DNA of 36,037 nucleotides from DATLNM01 sp035536775 (GTDB lineage Bacteria > Actinomycetota > CADDZG01 > WHSQ01): the NCBI GenBank assembly GCA_035536775.1, contig DATLNM010000015.1, forward strand, positions 1-36,037, read 5' to 3'. Positions within the stretch are counted from its first letter, which is position 1; each line of letters begins with the position of its first letter. The position numbers and the translations under genes are program-made. This document shows, in pieces, positions 6,391 through 13,445 of this stretch. The notes under the pieces are model-generated. The model was not told where the DNA came from and did not search any database. It worked only from the letters and a program-made list of their open reading frames with translations.

Positions 6391-7623
6391 ATGAAGAACG
6401 TGACCGGTCTCGCATGCAAGGAATGCGCTCGGACCTACCCCGTTGCTGCGCTCCACGTTTGTGAGTTCTGTTTCGGTCCGCTCGAGGTTGCCTACGACTA
6501 CGCAGGGATCCGCGCGTCCGTGGACCGCGCCGGGATCGAACGTGGACCATCGAGTCTCTGGCGGTATTCCGATCTCCTGCCCGCCCCTGAGGGGGACCTC
6601 GTGGACATGGGCGCAGGGTGGACCAGGCTGAGACCGGCCCCACGCCTCGCCGCCGAGCTCGGCATGAAAAGATTGTGGCTCAAGAACGATGGCGGCAACC
6701 CCACCCATTCCTTTAAGGACCGCGTCGTCTCTCTGGCTGTGTCTGTCGCTCGTTCGTTCGGATATTCGGTTGTGGCGTGCGCTTCGACTGGCAACCTCGC
6801 TAATGCGGTCGCAGCGCACGCAGCCGCGGCGGGCATGGACAGCGTCGTGTTCATCCCTTCCGACCTCGAGGCCGGGAAGATCGCCGCCACTGTCGTCTAT
6901 GGCGGAAAGGTCATCGCGGTCGACGGCTCGTACGACGATGTCAATCGCCTTTGTGCCGAGCTTGCGGGCACGAAGGATTGGGCATTCGTCAACGTGAACC
7001 TTCGGCCGTTCTACTCCGAAGGCTCCAAGACACTGGCGTTCGAGACCATCGAGCAACTCGGATGGCGTATCCCCGACGCGTTCGTGATCCCCATCGCCTC
7101 AGGCTCGTTGTTCACGAAGATCGCCAAAGGTGTGCGAGAGATGCTCGAGGTGGGACTGGTGGAGGGTGACGAGCCGGCGCTTTTCGGGGCACAAGCAGAA
7201 GGGTGCTCGCCGGTGGCGACCGCATGGCGCGAGGGAGCCGCCGAGGTTCAACCGGTCAAGCCCAGAACCGTTGCGAAGTCCCTTGCGATCGGGAACCCTG
7301 CCGACGGCTTCTACGCGCTCGAGGAAGCGCGTAGATCGGGTGGTCACATCGACGCGGTTGGCGAAGCGTCGGTGGCGGACGGGATGCGGCTTCTCGCCCG
7401 TACGGAGGGCATCTTCACGGAGACCGCAGGCGGAGTGACTATCGCCGCACTCGAGCAGATGGTGCGCAAAGGGACCATCGACACCGCCGCAGAGACGGTC
7501 GCCCTCATAACTGGGGTCGGATTGAAGACCCTCGAGGCGTTGGAGGAAGCGGCCGTAACTGCTACCGTTCGCCCATCGCTGGCTGAGGTCGAGCGTGTAC
7601 TGGAGGGCTTATGGGAGTCATAG
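6391..7623 (+). CDS. thrC: threonine synthase
   Basis: The 410-residue product is a fold-type II PLP enzyme that makes threonine from O-phosphohomoserine. An N-terminal zinc-ribbon-like cysteine set (C9-x2-C12 and C24-x2-C27) precedes the catalytic domain, as in the short ThrC forms of actinobacteria and archaea. The PLP lysine lies in NPTHSFKDR (K109), followed by ACASTGNLANAVAAHAA, the phosphate-binding loop, and later IPIASGSLFTKI. The start at ATG 6391 is chosen because it places the zinc ribbon at the N-terminus and because of the promoter box just upstream. The last 13 bases overlap the MoaD/ThiS-like gene, showing translational coupling. Confidence 0.9.
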   Translation: MKNVTGLACKECARTYPVAALHVCEFCFGPLEVAYDYAGIRASVDRAGIERGPSSLWRYSDLLPAPEGDLVDMGAGWTRLRPAPRLAAELGMKRLWLKNDGGNPTHSFKDRVVSLAVSVARSFGYSVVACASTGNLANAVAAHAAAAGMDSVVFIPSDLEAGKIAATVVYGGKVIAVDGSYDDVNRLCAELAGTKDWAFVNVNLRPFYSEGSKTLAFETIEQLGWRIPDAFVIPIASGSLFTKIAKGVREMLEVGLVEGDEPALFGAQAEGCSPVATAWREGAAEVQPVKPRTVAKSLAIGNPADGFYALEEARRSGGHIDAVGEASVADGMRLLARTEGIFTETAGGVTIAALEQMVRKGTIDTAAETVALITGVGLKTLEALEEAAVTATVRPSLAEVERVLEGLWES

Positions 7624-7898
7624 TCAAGCTCCCCACGCAGCTCCGCCCCCTTGCGGGCGACCGCGCGGAGGTCCAAGCTTCAGGGGAGACGGTTGGACAG
7701 GTCATCGACGACCTCGAAGCACAGCATCCCGGGCTCAGGGAGCGACTGCTCGACGAGTCTGGGTCCATCCGGAGGTTCGTCAACATCTACGTTGACGATG
7801 AAGATGTGCGATTCCTCAAGGGGCTGGAGTCGAGCCTCCCGGAGGGGGCGAGCATCTCGATAATCCCCGCTGTGGCGGGGGGCTCGGGCGTGCGTTAG
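7611..7898 (+). CDS. MoaD/ThiS family (CysO-like) sulfur-carrier protein
   Basis: This 95-residue beta-grasp protein has the family pattern of a short first strand (GVIVKLPTQLRPLAG), a helix with TVGQVIDDLEAQHPGLRERL, the segment RRFVNIYVDDEDVRFLKGL, and the end ISIIPAVAGG. In ThiS, MoaD and CysO the terminal Gly-Gly becomes a thiocarboxylate that donates sulfur; in Mycobacterium tuberculosis CysO serves cysteine synthesis. Here four residues (SGVR) follow the Gly-Gly, so the carrier would need trimming by a JAMM-type protease before use. No such protease, adenylating enzyme or CysM gene is in the window. GGAGG at 7602-7606 lies just before the ATG, inside thrC. Confidence 0.83.
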   Translation: MGVIVKLPTQLRPLAGDRAEVQASGETVGQVIDDLEAQHPGLRERLLDESGSIRRFVNIYVDDEDVRFLKGLESSLPEGASISIIPAVAGGSGVR

Positions 7899-7987
7899 AC
7901 CTACGGGGGCAGGGGCAACCTCAAGCGGGTGGCCACGGGGACCGATTGGACTAGGCCGGGGCAGAGGTCAGGAGGCCAGGAGCAGCG

Positions 7988-8437
7988 ATGGCTCGCATCC
8001 ACATAGTTGACGACGATGCCGATATCAGGCAGCTCGTCACGTATTGGCTCATCGAGGAGGGCCATGAGGTCTCTGCGGCCCCTGACGGTGAGGCGACGCT
8101 CGAGAAGCTGATCGCGGATCCCCCGGACCTTCTGATACTCGACATCATGATGCCGAAGGTCGACGGCTACACCGTGCTGAAGAACCTGGCGGCGTACGGC
8201 GCCAGCGACTCGACGAAGATCCTCATCCTCAGCGCTAAGAGCTCTGAGCAAGATCGCGAGCTCGGCCTCCAGCTCGGCGCCGACCAGTACATGAACAAGC
8301 CTTTCGAACCCGAGGAGCTCGTGGCGACCGTTCGCGAGATCCTGACTCTCTCCAAAGAGCAGCTCCGTGAACGCCGCGAAGAGGAAAGAGACAAGGCCCG
8401 CCTCCTCTCCCAGCTCGAGTCGTTCTTCGGCGAATAG
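7988..8437 (+). CDS. stand-alone response-regulator receiver protein with helical tail
   Basis: This 149-residue protein consists of one receiver domain (about residues 3-118) and a charged helical tail (about 119-149, LSKEQLRERREEERDKARL). All receiver positions are present: an acidic cluster at 8-10 (IVDDDADIRQ), phospho-acceptor D52 in LLILDIMMPKVDG, S82 at the Thr/Ser switch, and K104 in YMNKPFEPEEL. There is no DNA-binding output domain, so it probably works by protein contact. No histidine kinase is encoded nearby. The next genes encode an ECF sigma factor and its anti-sigma factor, which may hint at a link, though they seem to have their own promoter. An AGGAG-type ribosome-binding site is at 7976-7982. 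Confidence 0.88.
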   Translation: MARIHIVDDDADIRQLVTYWLIEEGHEVSAAPDGEATLEKLIADPPDLLILDIMMPKVDGYTVLKNLAAYGASDSTKILILSAKSSEQDRELGLQLGADQYMNKPFEPEELVATVREILTLSKEQLRERREEERDKARLLSQLESFFGE

Positions 8438-8453
8438 CCGCCCCAACCCTCTG

Positions 8454-8459
8454 TAACCT
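8454..8459 (+). promoter_or_regulatory. candidate -10 box (TAACCT) for the ECF sigma gene
   Basis: TAACCT is followed by 8 nt and then the ATG at 8468. No ribosome-binding site is visible, and the transcript would be leaderless or nearly so. The box is identical in sequence to the one before the DUF3263 gene. Confidence 0.38.
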
Positions 8460-8467
8460 CGGTCCCC

Positions 8468-9079
8468 ATGGGACGTCTAAACCAGACCCAGCAGGAGGCT
8501 CCGCGCGAGCCGGTGTCCGACGAGCTCATCGATCGCTGTAAGCGAGGTGACGAGCTTGCCTGGGGCCGCCTCGTAGAGCTCACCTACCGGGAGGTCTACA
8601 CGCTTTGTCTTCGGATACTGCGCGATCCAGATGATGCTGCCGAGGTCACGCAGGACGCGTACGTCAAGGCGTGGCGAGGACTCAAGTCGTTCCGAGGGGA
8701 TTCACAGTTCAGCACCTGGCTTTACCGCATCGCCAGTAACGCAGCGATATCGCGCTACCGGAGCAGGAAAAGGCGCCAGGATCATGAGGTTGCGTCCGAG
8801 GATCTCGATCTCTCGACCCGGCCCGGCGAGGCTTCGACGGAGGGAGCCGCGGGGACGCGTGTGGAGGTCGATCTCCTGGAGCGTGCACTTGCGACCCTGC
8901 CGGAGCATTACCGGACGGCCGTTCTGCTGCGAGATGTGTACGGCTATCCGATCGAGGACATCGCACGACAGATGAAGGCTTCGGTACCTGCAACGAAGGT
9001 CCGGATCCATCGAGGACGCAAGAAGCTCAAGGAGTTGGTCTGGCCCGAAGACGGGGCCGACGGAGGGGAACAAGGATGA
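8468..9079 (+). CDS. RNA polymerase sigma factor, ECF (RpoE-like) family
   Basis: This 203-residue protein contains sigma region 2 at about residues 19-90 (DELIDRCKRGDELAWGRLV, then DPDDAAEVTQDAYVKAWRGL and FSTWLYRIASNAAISRYR, the -10 recognition helix). After a variable linker comes region 4 at about 135-190 (LATLPEHYRTAVLLRDVYGY, PIEDIARQM, ATKVRIHRGRKKLKEL), the helix-turn-helix that reads the -35 box. Regions 1.1 and 3 are missing, as expected for ECF sigma factors. It is coupled to the anti-sigma gene by a 4-bp ATGA overlap. This makes it a signal-responsive sigma factor held inactive at the membrane until its partner is released. Confidence 0.93.
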   Translation: MGRLNQTQQEAPREPVSDELIDRCKRGDELAWGRLVELTYREVYTLCLRILRDPDDAAEVTQDAYVKAWRGLKSFRGDSQFSTWLYRIASNAAISRYRSRKRRQDHEVASEDLDLSTRPGEASTEGAAGTRVEVDLLERALATLPEHYRTAVLLRDVYGYPIEDIARQMKASVPATKVRIHRGRKKLKELVWPEDGADGGEQG

Positions 9080-9426
9080 CGAACTGTGCAGAGGTCAGAG
9101 AACAGCTTCCCGCGTTGATCGATGACGGCACATCCGAGCTGAACCTTCGCCGCCACCTCAGCCGGTGCGCCGGATGTCGTGACGAGTTGGCGCGCTACGA
9201 CACTCTTCGTCGCTCGCTCGCAACGATGTCCGTCGTCCCCACCGAACCGCCCCCCGGGCTCCTCGGAGCGATATCGGGGATCCCCGGTCGTGACTCTCGC
9301 GTTCTGGACGTGCGCCACCACGTTGTTCGCAACAAGACCGTCTACGTCGGCGGCGCAGTCGCAGTTGTGGGTGCGCTGGGTGCGCTCGCATGGCGCAGCC
9401 ACCGAGGCCGCGTCGCCACCGCCTGA
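9076..9426 (+). CDS. zinc-finger (ZAS-type) transmembrane anti-sigma factor
   Basis: This 116-residue protein has an N-terminal zinc-binding anti-sigma domain with the H-x3-C-x2-C motif (H27, C31, C34 in RRHLSRCAGCRDEL) and an upstream C4 as likely fourth ligand. A Pro-rich linker follows, then one membrane helix at about residues 88-106 (TVYVGGAVAVVGALGALAW). It has only a few residues after the helix, so little sensing domain lies outside the cell. It should bind and inhibit the sigma factor encoded just upstream, with which it shares an ATGA overlap. What signal releases the sigma factor cannot be read from the sequence. Confidence 0.88.
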   Translation: MTNCAEVREQLPALIDDGTSELNLRRHLSRCAGCRDELARYDTLRRSLATMSVVPTEPPPGLLGAISGIPGRDSRVLDVRHHVVRNKTVYVGGAVAVVGALGALAWRSHRGRVATA

Positions 9427-9449
9427 CGCTAGACTTCGAGGAGCCGCTT

Positions 9450-9523
9450 AGGGCGGTAGCTCAGTTTGGTAGAGCGCTGGTCTCCAAAACCAGTGGTCGG
9501 GGGTTCGAGTCCCTCCCGCCCTG
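9450..9523 (+). tRNA. trnW: tRNA-Trp (anticodon CCA)
   Basis: The full cloverleaf can be drawn. The acceptor stem is AGGGCGG (9450-9456) with CCGCCCT (9516-9522). The D-stem is GCTC/GAGC, and the anticodon stem is CTGGT/ACCAG around the loop CTCCAAA with anticodon CCA at 9484-9486. The T-arm is GGGGG/CCCTC with loop TTCGAGT. The discriminator base is G, as usual for tRNA-Trp. The 3' CCA is not encoded. tRNA-Trp just upstream of secE is a common bacterial arrangement; here two protein genes lie between them. Confidence 0.96.
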
Positions 9524-9556
9524 CAACTTGACCCGCTTTAATAGGTGGAGCCCACG

Positions 9557-10741
9557 ATGAGCGATGACCTGATCGCCGACACACTTCACGCGCTCTGCGC
9601 GATAGATCGTCCCTCGGCATCGACCGGCGAGAAGGAAGCTGCCGATTGGGTTGCGGCGCGCCTGGGTGAGCTCGGATGCAAGGTTGAGATCGAAGAGGAA
9701 GTCGCCTACCGGCATTTCGCGGGGGCGATCGCGATGCTTTGTGCGGTTGCCGGCAACGCAGGGCTCGTGTCGGCACGCCCGCGTTCGAAGTGGTCTGCGC
9801 TGGCGGCCGTCATAGCCGCCGCCGCGATCGCAGACGATGTCTCCAATGGACGCCAGTTGGCACGCCGCTTTCTAGCTCGTAGGCATCCGACGTGGAACGT
9901 CGTAGCCCGCACCGGCGACCCCAGCGCGACCAAGACGGTCGTGGTTCTCGCCCACCATGACGCCCCGACCACGGGTCTGGTGTTCGACCCAACCCTGCAG
10001 CGGGCAGTGGCGCGCCGCTTCCCGGACCTCATAGCGCGTACCCAGGCCTCGCTTCCGATGTGGTGGCCTGTGGTTGGTGGGCCCGCCGCGGTGGCGGTCG
10101 GATCGCTCATCGGGGCGCGCGTTCTAACCAGGGTCGGAGCGACGGTGTCGATCGGATCGTCGCTGGCGCTCGCCGACATCGCGCGTCGTCGAGTTACACC
10201 CGGCGCGAACGACAATGCGAGCGGCGTCGCGGCGTTGGTATGTCTGGCACAGGCTTTTAACGACCGGCCTATCGAAGGGGTTCGTGTCCTGCTCGTCTCA
10301 TGCGGATCAGAAGAATCTTTACAAGGCGGTATCAGGGCATTCGCGCAGAGGCATTTCAGCGAGCTTGATCCCTGGAACACCTGGTTCATCAACCTCGACA
10401 CCGTGGGATCGCCTCACTTGATCATGGTCGAGGGCGAGGGGACGCTCAGGATGCAGGACTACGCGGATCCATCGTTAAGGGATCTCGTCGCGGACGTCGC
10501 GTCCGCGGAGGGGATCCCACTGATCCGTGGGTTGCGTGCTCGGATCAGCACCGACTCGGTCATCCCCAGCCGGGCCGGGTTCCCCACGGTCCTTCTCGCG
10601 TCGTTCGACGAGTACAAGATGCTGTCGAACTACCACCTGATGAGCGACACGCCCGAGAACGCGGATACCTCGACTATCGCCGATGCAGCGAAGCTCACCG
10701 AAGCCGTAGCGAGACGCCTGGCCGCAACCCCAGGGGAGTAG
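9557..10741 (+). CDS. M28 family zinc aminopeptidase-like protein, membrane-associated
   Basis: The 394-residue product carries the whole M28 metal-site set in order: His and Asp in VVVLAHHDAP, the bridging Asp in GANDNASG, the catalytic Glu pair in SCGSEES, Asp in INLDTVGS, and the final His in NYHLMSDT. Two hydrophobic stretches (near residues 55-90, and WWPVVGGPAAVAVGSLIGARVL near 170-192) interrupt the peptidase fold between the first and second metal ligands, suggesting membrane association. The substrate is unknown; M28 members cleave N-terminal residues or act as carboxypeptidases. ATG 9557 is preferred to GTG 9545 because AGGTGGAG (9543-9550) is well spaced from it. The O-antigen-ligase-like gene follows after 9 bases, so they probably form one operon. 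Confidence 0.85.
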   Translation: MSDDLIADTLHALCAIDRPSASTGEKEAADWVAARLGELGCKVEIEEEVAYRHFAGAIAMLCAVAGNAGLVSARPRSKWSALAAVIAAAAIADDVSNGRQLARRFLARRHPTWNVVARTGDPSATKTVVVLAHHDAPTTGLVFDPTLQRAVARRFPDLIARTQASLPMWWPVVGGPAAVAVGSLIGARVLTRVGATVSIGSSLALADIARRRVTPGANDNASGVAALVCLAQAFNDRPIEGVRVLLVSCGSEESLQGGIRAFAQRHFSELDPWNTWFINLDTVGSPHLIMVEGEGTLRMQDYADPSLRDLVADVASAEGIPLIRGLRARISTDSVIPSRAGFPTVLLASFDEYKMLSNYHLMSDTPENADTSTIADAAKLTEAVARRLAATPGE

Positions 10742-10750
10742 GTTCGGTCG

Positions 10751-12097
10751 ATGGCCGAGGTGATCGCTGCGTCGTCAGCCGAGAGTGACGACGTTAAACG
10801 TGAGGCCATGGCTGTGCATAAGCAGCCGGATCTAGCGCTTCTGCTGCTGCTTCTCACCGTTGTGCTGCTGCCATTCAACGTCGAGTTCGTGATCGCGCAT
10901 CTGGTCGAGCCTTCGGATCTCCAGCATCGAGTGTCGTACTTCCTGTTCGACTTCCCTCTTGGGTTACTCACTTTGATGATGCTGCCGCGCATGTTCCGGA
11001 TGGCCCGTGGCGCTTTCGGCGGGCGCGCCTCTTACCTCACCATGTGCACCGCCGGGCTTGCTCTCTTCATCGTCCTCGCAGCACTCGCCGAGCCGTCCAT
11101 GCGGGGGGCACAAGCCGCTCTCAGACTCGTCGCCGCGATCGCCGCAGGGGTCGCTCTCGCATCGATGGAGCCGCGAAAGAGAACGCTCGTGGTGGGTGCG
11201 TTCGTTGGCGTCATGTGCGCCGAGAGCATCCTCGCGATCGTGCAGGTCATCAGGGGGACGACCCTCGGACTAACCGCCCTCGGCGAGTACCCGCCGCTGT
11301 ATCCCTTCGGCGACCAACTCGGAGCGAAGGGGACTTTTACGCACCCCTATCTCTTGGCTGGCTTCTCCCTGGTCGCTGCCACGATTGCCCTCGCGCTCTC
11401 TGCCTCCCGGCCCCGGCGACGTCCCTGGCTCGCAGCGACCTTCTTGTTGGTGGTTCCCATCGCCCTCACGTTTTCGAGGATGGGCGCACTCGCCCTCGCA
11501 CTCGTGGTCGCCGTCCTCACCTTGATGACAAGACGGGACCGCTCGTGGCTGCCGGCACTCGTGGTCGTCATCCTCGGTTTCTCGTTACCGGCGGCACTTA
11601 CCTACGACGGATGGTTGGGGCGCGCCCAAGGATCGACGGACGTTTCCAATGCCGATGCGATCACCTCGGGGAGGCTGACGAATTACAGGCAGGGCCTCGA
11701 TTTCGTCACGTCCCACCCATTACTGGGGGTGGGGCCGGGCCGGTACATGTTCGAGCTGGAGGACCACCTGGGCGTGGTGAATAAGCAGGAGCGGGCGGCA
11801 CTCCGACCACCCCACAACGTGCCCCTGTACATCGCGGCGGAGGCCGGCGTCGCGGCGGGGCTGCTCACGATCGCGCTCCTCGTCGTGCTAGCCCTGCGGG
11901 CCCGCGACGTACACCTAGCTGCCCTTGCGGGGTTCGTCGCCTTCCTCCCCTTCGTGTTGTTCGACCACTATCCATACTCAACGCCTATGGGGCTGGCCTT
12001 CTCAGGCATCTGGGCAGGATGGGTTGTCTCATCGATGGCCGGCTACAAGGCTCCGCGATCGCCGGATGCCCTGCCGAACGAGGACCTCGTCGGCTGA
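10751..12097 (+). CDS. O-antigen ligase / Wzy-like polytopic membrane protein
   Basis: This 448-residue protein has many hydrophobic helices, beginning at about residue 28 (LALLLLLLTVVLLPFNVEFVI). A periplasmic-type loop contains YPFGDQLGAKGTFTHPYLLAG, and after several helices there is a large loop with TSGRLTNYRQGLDF, HPLLGVGPGRY and PPHNVPLYIAAEAG. The Arg of SGR, the LGVGPG motif and the H-N in PPHN are characteristic of the O-antigen ligase/WaaL and Wzy_C family (PF04932), which joins or polymerises lipid-linked glycans outside the membrane. In an actinobacterium the substrate would be a wall or capsular glycan. AGGGGAG at 10732-10738 is the likely ribosome-binding site. No other glycan genes lie nearby. 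Confidence 0.82.
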   Translation: MAEVIAASSAESDDVKREAMAVHKQPDLALLLLLLTVVLLPFNVEFVIAHLVEPSDLQHRVSYFLFDFPLGLLTLMMLPRMFRMARGAFGGRASYLTMCTAGLALFIVLAALAEPSMRGAQAALRLVAAIAAGVALASMEPRKRTLVVGAFVGVMCAESILAIVQVIRGTTLGLTALGEYPPLYPFGDQLGAKGTFTHPYLLAGFSLVAATIALALSASRPRRRPWLAATFLLVVPIALTFSRMGALALALVVAVLTLMTRRDRSWLPALVVVILGFSLPAALTYDGWLGRAQGSTDVSNADAITSGRLTNYRQGLDFVTSHPLLGVGPGRYMFELEDHLGVVNKQERAALRPPHNVPLYIAAEAGVAAGLLTIALLVVLALRARDVHLAALAGFVAFLPFVLFDHYPYSTPMGLAFSGIWAGWVVSSMAGYKAPRSPDALPNEDLVG

Positions 12098-12114
12098 GGC
12101 GAACCTGCTCTTCG

Positions 12115-12123
12115 TGCTAATCT
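12115..12123 (+). promoter_or_regulatory. candidate extended -10 (TGCTAATCT) upstream of secE
   Basis: TG-N-TAATCT in the 138-bp gap before secE resembles an extended -10 promoter and would give a leader of roughly 105 nt. No good -35 box is present at 16-18 bp, so this is tentative. Nothing else recognisable was seen in this gap. Confidence 0.32.
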
Positions 12124-12235
12124 GACTGCTCGTTCCTCCCCCCGAAGCCCGGACCCTTTACGAACCGCGTCCCGGGCGAACTCCTCGGCAGGGCTTCGGA
12201 GCGACGCATCGATCAGTGACACAGAAAGGTTCACC

Positions 12236-12529
12236 GTGAACAGGGAGTACAAGCGGGCGCTCAAGAAGCAAGAGAACCAGAAGCGCAGCGCGCCGAGACC
12301 GGTTGCAAAGCCAACGGGCGCGCCGGTGAAGAAGGAGCGCACCAAGCCCCGCGATTTCCTCAAAGAGGTGATCGCAGAGCTCAAGAAGGTTGCGTGGCCG
12401 AGTCGGCAAGAGGTCGTCGCCTACTCGGTCGTCGTCCTCGTTAGCGTCGTCGTGATCGCCACGCTCATCTTTGGGATGGACTATGTGTTCTCGAAGGCGA
12501 TCCTCGCTCTATACGGAGTTGACGCATGA
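12236..12529 (+). CDS. secE: preprotein translocase subunit SecE
   Basis: This 97-residue protein is the single-helix form of SecE, the clamp of the SecYEG protein-export channel. A basic N-terminal region precedes the conserved amphipathic segment FLKEVIAELKKVAWPSRQEV (about residues 41-60), followed by one membrane helix (VVVLVSVVVIATLIFGMDYVF). The start is GTG at 12236 with AGAAAGG at 12223-12229 upstream. The stop overlaps the nusG start by the ATGA at 12526-12529. The secE-nusG-rplK-rplA order is the standard bacterial arrangement. Confidence 0.96.
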   Translation: MNREYKRALKKQENQKRSAPRPVAKPTGAPVKKERTKPRDFLKEVIAELKKVAWPSRQEVVAYSVVVLVSVVVIATLIFGMDYVFSKAILALYGVDA

Positions 12530-13431
12530 CATTTGAGACCGACACCGACACCCCGATGGCGACCGACTCCACGAATGAGGACGCCGTCGAAGAGACGACA
12601 ACCGAGATCGCCTCGGAGGTCCTTTCCACAGAGTCCCCGGTGGCAGCCGAAGAGCCCGCGACCGAAACCGAGGAGCCGGCCGCCGAGGTGGCGACTCCCG
12701 ACGAGGCGCCCGCTGAACCGACAGCCGATGCCGCGCCGGCGCCCCTAGCAGAGGCAACCTCGGATGAGGCACCGGTTGCCGAAGCACCTGTCGCGGATGA
12801 GACTCCCGCTGCGGAGGCACCTAGCGCAGAAGAGGCGCCCACCGAAGAAGCCGACGCCGAGCCCGTCGTGGACGAGGCCGACCGCGTGATCCCTCCCAAC
12901 GAGAGACCCGGTGACTGGTTCGTCATCCATACCTATGCGGGTTACGAGAACAAGGTCAAGGCGAACCTGCTCTCTAGGATCTCCTCCATGAACGTCGAGG
13001 AAAGCGTCTTCGAGGTCGTCATCCCCATGGAAGACGTCATGGAGATAAAGCAGGGCAAGAAGCAGGTCGTTCAGAAGAAGGTGTTCCCCGGCTACCTGCT
13101 ATGCCGGATGTACCTCGATGACGATTCCTGGTACGTCGTGCGCAACACGCCCGGCGTGACCGGATTCGTTGGCTCCGGGGCCAAGCCGACACCGCTGTCG
13201 GCCAAAGAGGTCGACAAGATCCTGCAGGTGAAGCCGGACCAGAAGAAGCTCAAGCCGCGTCTCGAGTTCGAGGAGCAGGAGAGCGTCAGAGTCACCTCTG
13301 GGCCGTTCGCCAACTTCACAGGGTCGATCTCCGAGATCAACGTTGACCAGTCCAAGCTCAAGGTCCTCGTGAACATCTTCGGTCGTGAGACGCCGGTCGA
13401 GCTCGGGTTCGACCAGGTCGCAAAGCTCTAA
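12526..13431 (+). CDS. nusG: transcription termination/antitermination factor NusG, with long acidic N-terminal extension
   Basis: This is a 301-residue protein, whereas NusG is usually about 180. Residues 1 to about 127 form a low-complexity Ala/Glu/Pro/Thr tail with repeated EEPATE-, DEAP- and AEAP-like units. The NGN domain follows (GDWFVIHTYAGYENKVKANL, with VFPGYLLCRMYLDDDSWYVV), and then a KOW domain near the end (ESVRVTSGPFANFTGSISEI). NusG binds RNA polymerase to control pausing and links it to Rho or the ribosome. Acidic N-terminal extensions on NusG are known in actinobacteria, though their role is unclear. The start overlaps secE, so the extension is part of the coupled gene and not an annotation slip. 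Confidence 0.95.
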   Translation: MTFETDTDTPMATDSTNEDAVEETTTEIASEVLSTESPVAAEEPATETEEPAAEVATPDEAPAEPTADAAPAPLAEATSDEAPVAEAPVADETPAAEAPSAEEAPTEEADAEPVVDEADRVIPPNERPGDWFVIHTYAGYENKVKANLLSRISSMNVEESVFEVVIPMEDVMEIKQGKKQVVQKKVFPGYLLCRMYLDDDSWYVVRNTPGVTGFVGSGAKPTPLSAKEVDKILQVKPDQKKLKPRLEFEEQESVRVTSGPFANFTGSISEINVDQSKLKVLVNIFGRETPVELGFDQVAKL

Positions 13432-13445
13432 GGGAGGAAACGAAA

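Noticed and set aside
7865..7880. Hairpin CCCCGC-TGTG-GCGGGG at the end of the MoaD/ThiS gene as a terminator
   Set aside because: The stem is only 6 bp, lies inside the coding sequence and has no T-run after it.
9450..9523. tRNA-Trp as an integration site for a genomic island
   Set aside because: No integrase and no repeat of the tRNA 3' end were seen downstream; the following genes have base composition like their neighbours.
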